DNA of 35,583 bases from Candidatus Omnitrophota bacterium. GTDB lineage: Bacteria > Omnitrophota > Omnitrophia > Omnitrophales > Aquincolibacteriaceae. This document shows positions 26,653 to 34,187 of the stretch, one piece after another (within the stretch, counting starts at the first letter, position 1; each line of letters starts with the position of its first letter). The notes under the pieces are model-generated. The model was not told where the DNA came from, ran no database searches, and saw nothing but the letters and a program-made list of their open reading frames with translations. The translations under genes were made by a program, and so were the position numbers. Location: assembly GCA_016930235.1 (NCBI GenBank), contig JAFGHI010000041.1:1-35583 (forward strand), read 5' to 3'.

Positions 26653-27300
26653 ATGACCTGTCCGCTTTGCTTATCAGAAGAAACGGCGCTTTTTCGCGAA
26701 TGGAAGGACACTCATTTTGGTGCGCGAAGATATTGGCGGTGTCCGGAGTGCCGTCTCATTTATCTTCATCCGGACGGGCATCTCACCTTTGAGCAGGAAA
26801 AGGCCCGTTATGATCTTCATCAAAACTTTCCTGAGGACCCCAAGTATGTTCAGTTCTTGAAGAAATTGGCGGATCCCTTAAGTCAAAAATTACGGGCGGG
26901 TTCTTGCGGGCTCGATTACGGGTGCGGTTCGGGGCCCGCGATGAAAGGGATCCTGGAAGCCGGGAATGTTTCCGTCGAACATTACGATCCGTACTATTTT
27001 CCGGATGGAAAGGTTTTGGAAAGGGAGTACGATTTTATTACCTGCACGGAGGTGATTGAGCATTTCCGCAAGCCGCGCGAAGAATTTGAAAAGTTGAACC
27101 GGCTTCTTCGTCGCGGTGTCGGGGTTTTGGGTGTGATGACCGAAATGCTTGAGGATGAAGAGAATTTCTCGAATTGGTGGTACCCGAGGGACCCGACTCA
27201 CATTGCTTTTTATCAGAAGAAAACTTTGGGATGGATTGCCGGTGAGTTTGCTTGGGGGATCGAATTCCCTTGCCAGAATGTCGTCCTGTTTTCGAAGTGA
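26653..27300 (+). CDS. SAM-dependent methyltransferase with N-terminal zinc ribbon
   Basis: A 215-residue class I methyltransferase of the Methyltransf_23 type. Two CxxC pairs (Cys3/Cys6 and Cys30/Cys33, in CPLC and CPEC) form an N-terminal zinc ribbon, which is common in methyltransferases acting on sugars or lipids of the cell surface. GLDYGCGSGPAMKG at about 92-105 is motif I, DFITCTEVIEHF at about 125-136 is motif IV, and LLRRGVGVLGVMTE follows it. The substrate is not deducible. There is no Shine-Dalgarno sequence before the ATG, but TTTAAT lies 9 bases upstream (26638-26643), so the message may be leaderless. The stop is followed within two bases by a long perfect inverted repeat. Confidence 0.85.
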   Translation: MTCPLCLSEETALFREWKDTHFGARRYWRCPECRLIYLHPDGHLTFEQEKARYDLHQNFPEDPKYVQFLKKLADPLSQKLRAGSCGLDYGCGSGPAMKGILEAGNVSVEHYDPYYFPDGKVLEREYDFITCTEVIEHFRKPREEFEKLNRLLRRGVGVLGVMTEMLEDEENFSNWWYPRDPTHIAFYQKKTLGWIAGEFAWGIEFPCQNVVLFSK

Positions 27301-27301
27301 A

Positions 27302-27401
27302 CGCCACCGCTAGCGCCCACCGCGTAGGTGGCCTTTTCGCACAAATCGAACGTTAGGAATGATTGAAAAGGCCACCTACGCGGTGGGCGCTAGCGGTGGC
27401 G
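27302..27401. repeat. Perfect 37-bp inverted repeat
   Basis: Left arm 27302-27338 and right arm 27365-27401 are exact reverse complements with a 26-base spacer. The arms hold the GTAGGTGGCC core shared with the other intergenic elements. A GGTGGC triplication follows the right arm. It can act as a strong RNA hairpin between the two genes. Confidence 0.95.
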
Positions 27402-27463
27402 GTGGCGGCGCTGTCGGTGATGAAATTTGTTTGAAAAAGTGCTCGGATTTTAGATTTTCAATC

Positions 27464-27508
27464 TTGACGGTGACTCAGAATCCGGAGTAGATTGTGCCTA
27501 AGGAAAGG
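27464..27508 (+). promoter_or_regulatory. Promoter and ribosome-binding site of the SPOR gene
   Basis: TTGACG (27464-27469) and TAGATT (27488-27493) are 18 bases apart, matching 5 and 4 of 6 consensus bases. AGGAAAGG (27501-27508) then serves as the ribosome-binding site, 12 bases before the ATG. Confidence 0.5.
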
Positions 27509-27520
27509 TGAACGAGAACG

Positions 27521-28114
27521 ATGAGTCTATATGCCGATGCCTTACACAAATTAAGTGAGAAGAAAATCCGAAGAACGGTTTTAGCGCCCTACCCGGAACC
27601 CAAGAAGCCGATGAAGAAGCGCTATGTTTTTCTCTGGATTTTTATCACGCTGGTCGGTTTCTATTTCATTTATGTTATAGGATTTTATCAGGGGATGCGG
27701 TTAGGTGACGGAGAAGGAAGCCAAGGCGCTCACATCGAAGAGGCGAAGAACCTGGAGCCCCCGTCCGGTGCCAGTTTGAATGAAATCAGAAGAGAGATGG
27801 GGACCGAACCCGCCAAAGAGGCTGACGAAGTAACGCCCGTCAAGAAACCCGTACCGCCCTATGAGAAGTTACCGCCTTATCATACCATCCAACTGGTGAC
27901 CTACCGCACCCGGGACCGCGCCGAGCAGGAAGTGAAAATGCTCAAGGGAAAGGGATTCTCGGCATTTGTGATTCCTGGCGCAAAATTCTACAGTGTCTGC
28001 GTTGAAAAATACGATGATAATGACATGGCCCTTAACCGGATGTATGAAATTAAGAAACTCTTCGGCGAGAAAGTCTACCGCGACGCCTTCGTGCGATACA
28101 TTCGGGAACAATAA
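27521..28114 (+). CDS. SPOR-domain membrane protein
   Basis: A 197-residue type II membrane protein: a basic cytoplasmic N-terminus of ~32 residues, one transmembrane helix (about 34-55, YVFLWIFITLVGFYFIYVIG), a Pro/Glu-rich extracytoplasmic linker (about 65-115) and a C-terminal SPOR domain (about 118-192, YHTIQLVTYRTRDRAEQEV... FYSVCVEKYDD...). SPOR domains bind denuded peptidoglycan glycan strands, typically at the division site (as in FtsN, DamX and DedD), so a role in septation or cell-wall remodelling is likely. The layout is FtsN-like, but no FtsN-specific motif is seen. It is a single gene with its own promoter, flanked by inverted repeats on both sides, and converges with the M24 peptidase gene. 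Confidence 0.85.
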   Translation: MSLYADALHKLSEKKIRRTVLAPYPEPKKPMKKRYVFLWIFITLVGFYFIYVIGFYQGMRLGDGEGSQGAHIEEAKNLEPPSGASLNEIRREMGTEPAKEADEVTPVKKPVPPYEKLPPYHTIQLVTYRTRDRAEQEVKMLKGKGFSAFVIPGAKFYSVCVEKYDDNDMALNRMYEIKKLFGEKVYRDAFVRYIREQ

Positions 28115-28117
28115 ACA

Positions 28118-28326
28118 GTAGACTTCAGACCCCAGACTCCAGACCAAAGACCCAACGACCAAAAACAAGGAGCATTAAAAACTAATTCCTGTCATTCTCG
28201 ATAACAGCTTGCGGGAATGACAAGACCTAGGTTTTTTCTTCCTTATTTAAGAATTAGGAATGAGGAATTAAGAATAGTATTTTTTTGACTTGAAGTTTGT
28301 AGTCTTTGGTCTTCAGTCGGAGGTCT
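28118..28326. repeat. Nested inverted repeats between convergent genes
   Basis: The outer arms (about 28127-28154 and 28301-28326) share AGACCAAAGAC/GTCTTTGGTCT words. Inside is a second pair of the common GTCATTC...GAATGAC type (about 28190-28220), then AATTAGGAATGAGGAATTAAG. The outer arms reach into the stop codons' flanks of both genes, so one hairpin may end transcription from both sides. Confidence 0.75.
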
Positions 28327-29461
28327 AAACTTCCAACACTTTCGGGAAGCGGGTAAGATTCCTGCAGCCTGTGCGGGTGATAAGGACAACATCTTCAAGT
28401 CTGACGCCGCCTGTGTCTTCATAATAAAGGCCAGGTTCAACCGTGACGACATGTCCGGCCTTGAGGATTTCATTCGTTATTCCCAACCGGGGTCTTTCGT
28501 GGATATCGAGTCCCAGACCGTGGCCGGTACCGTGAAAAAATCCCTGCATCCGGCCGTTCCGAAGGCCCGTCTTAAAATCGCAGGATTCGAAATATTTGAG
28601 AATCGATTCGTGAACGTTCCGGCCGTTAACGCCGTGACGGAGCATCCGGAAGGCAATCGATTGCGCTTCTTTGACCGCAGCGTACATCCTCTTTAATTTC
28701 GGCGAGGCCTCCCCGCGGACAACAGTCCGGGTAAAATCCCCGTAATACCCGTGAGTTAAATTCCTGGGGAAGATGTCCAAAACGATCGGTTGATGAGCCA
28801 GAAGGGGCCCTTTCCCTTCTTCGTGAGGGTTGATACCCTGTTTCCCGCAGGCGACAATCGTGCGCCGCGCCGCGCAATGCTTTCGTATTAAAAAAGTGTG
28901 GATGGCCATTCTTAAAGCTTCGCTTGTGAGGACCTGACCCTGAAAGTAGAGACGCCCCTTTTTGATCACGGAACGTCTGAGTATTTCAACGGCTTCACGG
29001 GCCGCCCCTTCGACACACCGCAAGGTTTCACCAATCATCCGTACTTCCGCCGGGGTTTTGACCGCCCGCGATTCGATAAAAGGATCGGGTTTGATTCGGA
29101 CTCGGATTCCTTTTTTCCGTAAAGTCTCCAAATACTTTGCCGGGAAACTTCCGGGGACGAGGAAGCCCCGGATGCGCTGCCGCCGGGCAAATTCAACAAT
29201 CAGGTCACCCAGGGACGGCCGGCGGCCGTATTTTTCATAATATATTTTCGCAAGGGCGGTCGTTGAAAAGACTTCATTGACCTCAGCCTCTTTTTTAGCG
29301 CGGTCTTTTTCCAAGTCACTGGTCAAAAGGATCTTCTTCTTTCCCTTTTGAATTAGGACAAGAGAGTCCGGCGCGAAGAAACGGGTGGCGTAATAAAGGT
29401 CGGCGTCCCTTTCGCTTGAAGCAACCATCAAGAGAGTTGGGGTGTTTGGATTCTTCTTCAT
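28325..29461 (-). CDS. M24 metallopeptidase, Xaa-Pro aminopeptidase/dipeptidase-like
   Basis: A cytoplasmic aminopeptidase P/prolidase-type enzyme of 378 residues that removes N-terminal residues before proline, probably for peptide recycling. It has a small N-terminal creatinase-like domain and a C-terminal pita-bread domain with the five usual metal ligands in order: Asp in IVLDIFPRN, Asp in GYYGDFTRT, His in GTGHGLGLDIHE, Glu in TVEPGLYY and Glu in GGVRLEDVVLIT. The ATG at 29461 was chosen because the sequence after it (MKKNPNTPTLLMVAS) opens the domain; an in-frame start at 29569 would add 36 residues and run through the promoter region. No clear Shine-Dalgarno sequence is seen. It diverges from the Rieske gene with overlapping promoters. 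Confidence 0.85.
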   Translation of the reverse strand: MKKNPNTPTLLMVASSERDADLYYATRFFAPDSLVLIQKGKKKILLTSDLEKDRAKKEAEVNEVFSTTALAKIYYEKYGRRPSLGDLIVEFARRQRIRGFLVPGSFPAKYLETLRKKGIRVRIKPDPFIESRAVKTPAEVRMIGETLRCVEGAAREAVEILRRSVIKKGRLYFQGQVLTSEALRMAIHTFLIRKHCAARRTIVACGKQGINPHEEGKGPLLAHQPIVLDIFPRNLTHGYYGDFTRTVVRGEASPKLKRMYAAVKEAQSIAFRMLRHGVNGRNVHESILKYFESCDFKTGLRNGRMQGFFHGTGHGLGLDIHERPRLGITNEILKAGHVVTVEPGLYYEDTGGVRLEDVVLITRTGCRNLTRFPKVLEV

Positions 29462-29489
29462 TGAGAGAAAACTCGCATTTGGGTATAAT
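29461..29489 (+). promoter_or_regulatory. Promoter of the Rieske gene
   Basis: TTGAGA (29461-29466), a 17-base spacer, then a perfect TATAAT (29484-29489). It starts exactly at the first base of the divergent M24 coding region. Confidence 0.68.
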
Positions 29490-29515
29490 TGTATGCGTTC
29501 ATCCTTCCAAGACAA
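29488..29515 (-). promoter_or_regulatory. Divergent promoter of the M24 peptidase gene
   Basis: On the minus strand TACAAT (29488-29493) is preceded at 16 bases by TTGTCT (29510-29515). Its -10 box overlaps the -10 box of the rightward promoter, so the two probably exclude each other. Confidence 0.4.
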
Positions 29516-29571
29516 AGGTTTTTTCATCATTCGAAACGAAGACCCCATCAGGGGCATGAATAGGGGCAAAC

Positions 29572-29880
29572 GTGGCAGAGTTCGTCAAGGTCGCGAAGAT
29601 TTCGGATATTCCAAAAGAAACAGGGATGCTCGTTAGAGCAAAAGGCAGGCGGATCGCCCTTTTCCGCAGAGGGGATCAGGTTCATGCTATCGATGCGGTT
29701 TGTTATCATATGGGCGGTCCCTTAAATGAAGGCGGATTGGAAGGGGATCATGTCACTTGTCCGTGGCATGGTTGGGAATTTAATGTGGTGACCGGGGAGG
29801 CGAGTTTTGACAAGTCCATCCGACAGAGGGTTTTTGAGGTAAAGCTTGAAGGGGATGAGGTTTACGTGAGTCTTGAGTGA
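29572..29880 (+). CDS. Rieske [2Fe-2S] ferredoxin
   Basis: A 102-residue soluble Rieske protein. Cys44-Tyr-His46 and Cys63-Pro-Trp-His66 are the two halves of the cluster-binding site (CxH...CxxH), with the usual GGPL after the first half and HGWEFN after the second. The length and lack of a signal peptide fit a small electron-transfer ferredoxin (NirD/BphF-like) rather than a cytochrome bc subunit. The GTG start is set by AGGGG (29563-29567), 4 bases upstream; the ATG at 29556 is in another frame. No oxygenase or reductase partner is adjacent, so the electron acceptor is unknown. Confidence 0.92.
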   Translation: MAEFVKVAKISDIPKETGMLVRAKGRRIALFRRGDQVHAIDAVCYHMGGPLNEGGLEGDHVTCPWHGWEFNVVTGEASFDKSIRQRVFEVKLEGDEVYVSLE

Positions 29881-29893
29881 GAAAGATTAATGA

Positions 29894-29922
29894 TTGACGG
29901 TTCGAGGTGAAACCGTTAAACT
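29894..29922 (+). promoter_or_regulatory. Promoter of the transketolase pair
   Basis: TTGACG (29894-29899), a 17-base spacer, then TAAACT (29917-29922), matching 5 and 4 of 6 consensus bases. An ACGGTT/AACCGT inverted repeat lies within the spacer. Confidence 0.55.
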
Positions 29923-29984
29923 CCACCCTTTGAATTCTTAGAACAGTTTCTTTTTGAAATCAATGTGAAATGAAGGGATTTCGA

Positions 29985-30803
29985 ATGACAAAACCTTCAG
30001 TTGAAGAACTCAAAGCGATTGCTAAAAGAGTTCGACGCGATATTATTAAAATGACGGCCGCGGCGGCTTCAGGACACCCCGGAGGTTCGCTCTCGGCCGT
30101 GGAAATCCTCATCGCGCTCTATTTTGTGATCATGAAGCACGATCCCAAAAATCCTTCATGGCCGGAGCGGGATTATCTGGTTTTAAGTAAAGGTCATGCC
30201 TCTCCTCTCCTTTATTCAGTTATGGCCGAGGCCGGTTACATTAAAAAGGACACGCTCCTGTCTTTTCGCAGACTTGGAAGCCCTTTACAGGGGCATCCTG
30301 ACAGGCGCCGCATCCCGGGGATTGAGGCCTCGACGGGTTCTCTGGGACAGGGACTATCGATTGGGATCGGGCACGCCCTGGCGAACCGTTTGGACAAGCG
30401 GTCCAACTATACTTATGTTGTCATGAGTGACGGGGAGACCAATGAAGGGCAGGTCTGGGAAGCCGCTGCCATGGCGGCGCATCATAAGATCGATCATTTG
30501 GTCGCAATTATCGATTACAATAAATTTCAGCTGGATGATGCTACCAAGGTCATCTGCAATATGGAGCCGATAGTCGAAAAATGGAAATCCTTTAACTGGC
30601 ATGTCGAGGAGATCGACGGCCACGATTGGAACCAAGTCATCGAGGCCCTTGAAAAGTCCAAGAACGTTAAAGACCAGCCGGCAGTGATCATTGCCCATAC
30701 GATTAAAGGTAAGGGCATTTCTTTTATGGAAAATAATAATCATTTTCATGGCGTTGCCCCGACAAAAGAAGAGGCCGAGAGGGCGCTCAAGGAGTTGTCT
30801 TAA
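29985..30803 (+). CDS. tktA: Transketolase, N-terminal (pyrophosphate-binding) subunit
   Basis: Transketolase moves two-carbon ketol units between sugar phosphates in the pentose phosphate pathway. This 272-residue subunit carries the thiamine-diphosphate site: GHPGGSLS near the start, SKGHASPLLY, and GDGETNEGQVWEAA followed after ~20 residues by DYNKFQLD, the GDG...N metal/TPP motif. ATG 29985 was preferred over 29970 because AAGGG lies 7 bases before it. The stop overlaps the start of the next gene by one base (TAATG), so the two subunits are translationally coupled. Split transketolases of this kind are known in archaea and many anaerobic bacteria. The symbol is generic. Confidence 0.92.
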   Translation: MTKPSVEELKAIAKRVRRDIIKMTAAAASGHPGGSLSAVEILIALYFVIMKHDPKNPSWPERDYLVLSKGHASPLLYSVMAEAGYIKKDTLLSFRRLGSPLQGHPDRRRIPGIEASTGSLGQGLSIGIGHALANRLDKRSNYTYVVMSDGETNEGQVWEAAAMAAHHKIDHLVAIIDYNKFQLDDATKVICNMEPIVEKWKSFNWHVEEIDGHDWNQVIEALEKSKNVKDQPAVIIAHTIKGKGISFMENNNHFHGVAPTKEEAERALKELS

Positions 30804-31738
30804 TGGAGAAGAGGTTAGGGAAAGCCACGCGTGATGCCTACGGCAAAACATTGATCGAATTGGGAAAGGAAAATCCGAATATTGTTGTTTTGGATGCGGA
30901 TCTTTCGAAGTCGACAAAGACTTGTCTTTTTCAGGAAGTCTTCCCGGACCGGTTTTTTAATGTCGGGATTCAAGAAGCCAACTTGGTCGGTGTGGCAAGC
31001 GGGCTCGCTGCAAGCGGGAAGATCCCGTTTGTTTCAAGTTTCGCGTCCTTTCTTGTCTTAAAAAGTTATGATCAACTGCGTATGGGGGCTGCGTTTCCTG
31101 AACTTAATGTCAAAGTCGTGGCCTCCCATGGGGGTATTTCTGTGGGAGAAGACGGCGCTTCGCAAATGGCCATTGAAGATATTGCCTTGATGACAAGTTT
31201 GCCCGGCTGTGTTGTAACGATTCCGTGCGATGAATTCTCGGCCGCCCAAATGACCCGGAAATTCGCCGAATATAAGGGCTTGGCCTATATGCGCACCTGC
31301 CGGCCGAAGGCCCCGATCATCTATGATGAGAAAGTCAAGATCCAGATCGGCAAAGGCATCAAACTTCGGGACGGGAAGGATATCACGCTCGTTGCGAACG
31401 GGCTGCTTGTTTTCGAAGCCCTTCAGGCGGCCGAAGATCTTGCCAAAGAAAAGATCGAGGCCTCCGTCATCGATATGCATACCGTCAAACCGTTGGACCG
31501 CGACCTCCTGATTTCGGAAGCCAGGAAGACGGGACACGTTGTTGTGGCAGAAGAGCATCAGATCTGGGGCGGTTTGGGGAGTGCTGTTGCGACATTGCTC
31601 GCCCAGGAATGTCCGGCGCGAATGGCCTTTGTTGCGATTCAAGATACCTATGCCGAGTCCGGGCCACCGGATGAACTTCTCGACAAATACGGCTTGAGGG
31701 CTGTGGATATCGTGAAGGCCGCAAAAAAAATCCTGTAA
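30803..31738 (+). CDS. tktB: Transketolase, C-terminal (pyrimidine-binding) subunit
   Basis: A 311-residue partner of the preceding subunit; together they equal one full-length transketolase. GIQEANLVGVASGLA holds the glutamate that activates the thiamine ring, followed by a typical FASFLVLKSYDQLR helix. SHGGISVGEDGASQMAIEDIALM is the usual phosphate/ring-binding stretch, and ~200 onward is the C-terminal transketolase domain (VIDMHTVKPLDRDLL, VVVAEEHQIWGGLGSAV). It starts on the last base of the previous stop codon. It is followed by a MITE-like element. Confidence 0.92.
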   Translation: MEKRLGKATRDAYGKTLIELGKENPNIVVLDADLSKSTKTCLFQEVFPDRFFNVGIQEANLVGVASGLAASGKIPFVSSFASFLVLKSYDQLRMGAAFPELNVKVVASHGGISVGEDGASQMAIEDIALMTSLPGCVVTIPCDEFSAAQMTRKFAEYKGLAYMRTCRPKAPIIYDEKVKIQIGKGIKLRDGKDITLVANGLLVFEALQAAEDLAKEKIEASVIDMHTVKPLDRDLLISEARKTGHVVVAEEHQIWGGLGSAVATLLAQECPARMAFVAIQDTYAESGPPDELLDKYGLRAVDIVKAAKKIL

Positions 31739-31743
31739 AAACC

Positions 31744-31980
31744 GCAAAAGAACGCGAACTCTCACGCGAAATTACGCAAAAAGTGAATTTCCTCAAGCGA
31801 TGAGGTAACATGCCGTTTCTTCTCCGTAAATTTATGGTGACTTTCATCACCAGGTAATAAAGTGACTGATCAAATGAAAGATTGCTAGATAGGCGGGCTT
31901 GCTTCATTGCTAAGGTTTCGCTCGAATGGTTTCCCGCGTTTTTGCGTAAAATTTGGCGTGCTTTTCGCGATCTTTTTGCG
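31744..31980. repeat. MITE-like element with ~40-bp inverted ends
   Basis: The left end 31744-31782 and the right end 31939-31980 align as reverse complements with only small gaps: GCAAAA, CGCGAA, CACGC, AAATT and ACGCAAAAA recur in the same order. The ~155-base middle has no ORF. The element fills the space from the transketolase stop to the gamma-glutamyltransferase -10 box. Confidence 0.72.
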
Positions 31981-31993
31981 ATACACTATCACT

Positions 31994-33673
31994 ATGCGTA
32001 CCTTGATTTCCTTTCTTTTGATCGGGCTTCTCTTTTCGCCTCAGCTACGCGCGGCCCAGGGTAAACACGCGATGGCCGTGACTTCGGATCCCTACGCAAC
32101 AAAAGCAGCCCTTGAAATTTTGAAGCAGGGCGGGAATGCTGTCGATGCGGCCATTGCGGCTCAATGGGTTTTGAATGTGGTGGAACCCCAATCTTCGGGA
32201 ATAGGCGGCGGCGGGTTCTTCCTTTATTATGATGCCGTCACCAAACAAATTCATGCCTTTGACGGAAGAGAACAGGCACCTCAGGATGCTTATCCGGATA
32301 TGTTTCTCGACGAGAACGGATTTCCTTTTCCCTATTATCCTGACAGGATCACCGGCGGTTTGGCCGTGGGAGTGCCGGGGACCTTAAAGCTGCTTCAAGT
32401 CGTTCACAGCCGTTTCGGTTCCAAGAAATTTTCATTTTCGGAATTGTTCGGTCCTGCGATCGAAGTTGCCGAACGTGGATTTCCCGTTTCCAAACGGCTG
32501 GCGCGATATCTTGAGGAGCATAAAAAGCGTCTAAAACTTTTTCCGGCATCCCGCCAGACATTTTTTAATCCCGAAGGAAAATCCTTGGAGGTCCATTCGC
32601 TCCTTTTCATGCCGGACCTGGCGGAGACTTTCAAGCTCGTTCAAAAAGAAGGAATCAGGGTCTTTTATGAGGGAGAGATTGCAAAGGATATCGCGAAGGC
32701 CGTTCGGGAAGCCCCTTTTCATCCGGGATTGATGAGTGAAGACGATCTTTCCTTTTACCGGGTAAAGGAAAGAAATCCGATTCGAGGCCGCTACCGCCAG
32801 TACGATGTTTTTTCGATGGGGCCGCCTTCGTCGGGGGGAACTACCTTGATCGAGACGCTGCAGATTCTGGGATTTTTTGATCTCGCTTATTACGGAAAGA
32901 CAGCGGATGGGATCCATCTTTTTTCCGAGGCCCAGAAGCTTGCGTTTCAGGACAGGAATCACTGGCTCGCGGATCCCGATTATGTGGAGATCCCTACGGA
33001 GAAGATTGTTTCCCTGGAGTTTGCCGAAGAACGTTCTCAGGCGATCCGCTGGGAGTATGCGATCCCGACCACCCAGGCCGCGATGAGTCCGCTCAATTTG
33101 GGCGCGAGTCATACCTCCCACCTTTCGATTGTGGATGAATGGGGCAATATGGTCTCCTATACCACGACGATTGAATCGGTTTTTGGGTCGGCCCTCATGG
33201 TGCCGGGCCGCGGGTTTCTTCTTAATAATGAACTGACCGATTTCGAGGCTGTTCCCAAGGATGACAAAGGAAAACCCGTCGCGAACGCACCGGAAGGGGG
33301 CAAAAGGCCTATGAGCAGCATGACCCCCACGTTTATTTTTCGTGAGGGGAAGCCGCTTATGATTGTGGGAGCCGCGGGCGGAACGAAGATCATCGGCGCT
33401 GTTCTCAATATCCTTACGAATGTCTTGGATTTCGGGATGTCCTTGAATGATGCTATGAACGCGCCGCGCATCATCAATCGTTACGGGCCGACCGAGATGG
33501 AAACATTTCTTTATGAAAATCAAACGATTGTCCATGACCTTGAAAGGCGCGGGCATCCGATCCGTCATGAGCCGTCGATGGGGATTGCGCAGGCGGTTTG
33601 GTTTGACGAGGACAACCACGCGGTTTACGGGGAAACGGACCCCCGGGGAGAGGGCAGTGCGCTTGGGTATTAG
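31994..33673 (+). CDS. ggt: Gamma-glutamyltransferase (exported)
   Basis: It cleaves or transfers the gamma-glutamyl group of glutathione and related peptides outside the cytoplasm. The ATG at 31994 gives a 20-residue signal peptide (MRTLISFLLIGLLFSPQLRA). The 559-residue product has the family's usual length: GGNAVDAAIAAQWVLNVVEP and SGIGGGGFFL in the large-subunit part, then HTSHLSIVD, in which Thr374 aligns with the autoprocessing nucleophile of E. coli GGT (TTHYSVVD). The small-subunit part has RGFLLNNELTDF, GGKRPMSSMTPT and GAAGGTKII. It should self-cleave before Thr374. There is no Shine-Dalgarno sequence; TACACT (31982-31987) ends 6 bases before the ATG, suggesting a leaderless message. 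The next gene overlaps its 3' end. Confidence 0.93.
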   Translation: MRTLISFLLIGLLFSPQLRAAQGKHAMAVTSDPYATKAALEILKQGGNAVDAAIAAQWVLNVVEPQSSGIGGGGFFLYYDAVTKQIHAFDGREQAPQDAYPDMFLDENGFPFPYYPDRITGGLAVGVPGTLKLLQVVHSRFGSKKFSFSELFGPAIEVAERGFPVSKRLARYLEEHKKRLKLFPASRQTFFNPEGKSLEVHSLLFMPDLAETFKLVQKEGIRVFYEGEIAKDIAKAVREAPFHPGLMSEDDLSFYRVKERNPIRGRYRQYDVFSMGPPSSGGTTLIETLQILGFFDLAYYGKTADGIHLFSEAQKLAFQDRNHWLADPDYVEIPTEKIVSLEFAEERSQAIRWEYAIPTTQAAMSPLNLGASHTSHLSIVDEWGNMVSYTTTIESVFGSALMVPGRGFLLNNELTDFEAVPKDDKGKPVANAPEGGKRPMSSMTPTFIFREGKPLMIVGAAGGTKIIGAVLNILTNVLDFGMSLNDAMNAPRIINRYGPTEMETFLYENQTIVHDLERRGHPIRHEPSMGIAQAVWFDEDNHAVYGETDPRGEGSALGY

Positions 33674-34187
33674 GATTTTTTGGATTGGGAGTATTTTTAT
33701 TTTTTGGGGGATAGGTCTGGTGTCTTTATCGATGGCAGAGGATATCCCTAGGCCCGGTGAGGGGGTGAAAGGTTATCAGGTTGCAGGCAGTAAAACGATC
33801 CCTTATGAGTCCGAAGAGGAGCGCCAGGAATTTTTGGAGGGCATTCAGGAAGCAGACATGATTTTAGTGGGAAATGTTGACAAGGTTGTCAGGATGAATG
33901 TCGGGGCGGGGGCTCTCTCTGTCCCTGTGACACAAATTTATTTCAAGAACATGAAGGCGTTTAAAGGAGAAATCCCCCAGACGAATGTTTTCCGCTATGC
34001 TCAGCCGCCCGAGACATTACGAATGGATAAGAAGACGAAGGTGATCGCCCTGATGAAGAAGAGGTTTTTTTCTAAGGAATATCAGGTGGCCGAGATTTTT
34101 GAGGCGACCAAGGCCAAGATGACCGTTGTTGAGGCCGTGGCGGCATCAAGGAAGGTGAAAGTCCCGGGGAACGTTCCCAATGATTAG
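33657..34187 (+). CDS. Exported protein of unknown function
   Basis: The GTG at 33657 was chosen because GGGGAGAGGG lies directly before it and it gives a signal peptide (VRLGIRIFWIGSIFIFWGIG... then SMA before EDI). The frame also extends upstream into ggt, but nothing supports an earlier start. The ~147-residue mature part has a beta-strand pattern (ADMILVGNVDKVVRM, SVPVTQIYFKNMKAFKG, KVIALMKKRFF) that resembles small secreted domains in which a strand pair reports cost or transport of a ligand, but no family was recognised. It overlaps ggt by 17 bases and the following gene by 8, so the three are coupled. Confidence 0.75.
   Translation: MRLGIRIFWIGSIFIFWGIGLVSLSMAEDIPRPGEGVKGYQVAGSKTIPYESEEERQEFLEGIQEADMILVGNVDKVVRMNVGAGALSVPVTQIYFKNMKAFKGEIPQTNVFRYAQPPETLRMDKKTKVIALMKKRFFSKEYQVAEIFEATKAKMTVVEAVAASRKVKVPGNVPND

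Noticed and set aside
31058-31765. Minus-strand frame of 235 codons
   Set aside because: Antisense to the C-terminal transketolase subunit; no start signals.
32531-33619. Minus-strand frame of 362 codons
   Set aside because: Antisense to gamma-glutamyltransferase, whose catalytic motifs prove the plus strand; rich in His/Arg with no recognisable domain.
33513-33656. Upstream extension of the 33657 gene
   Set aside because: It would overlap ggt by 160 bases and hide the signal peptide inside the protein; the GTG at 33657 has a ribosome-binding site next to it.
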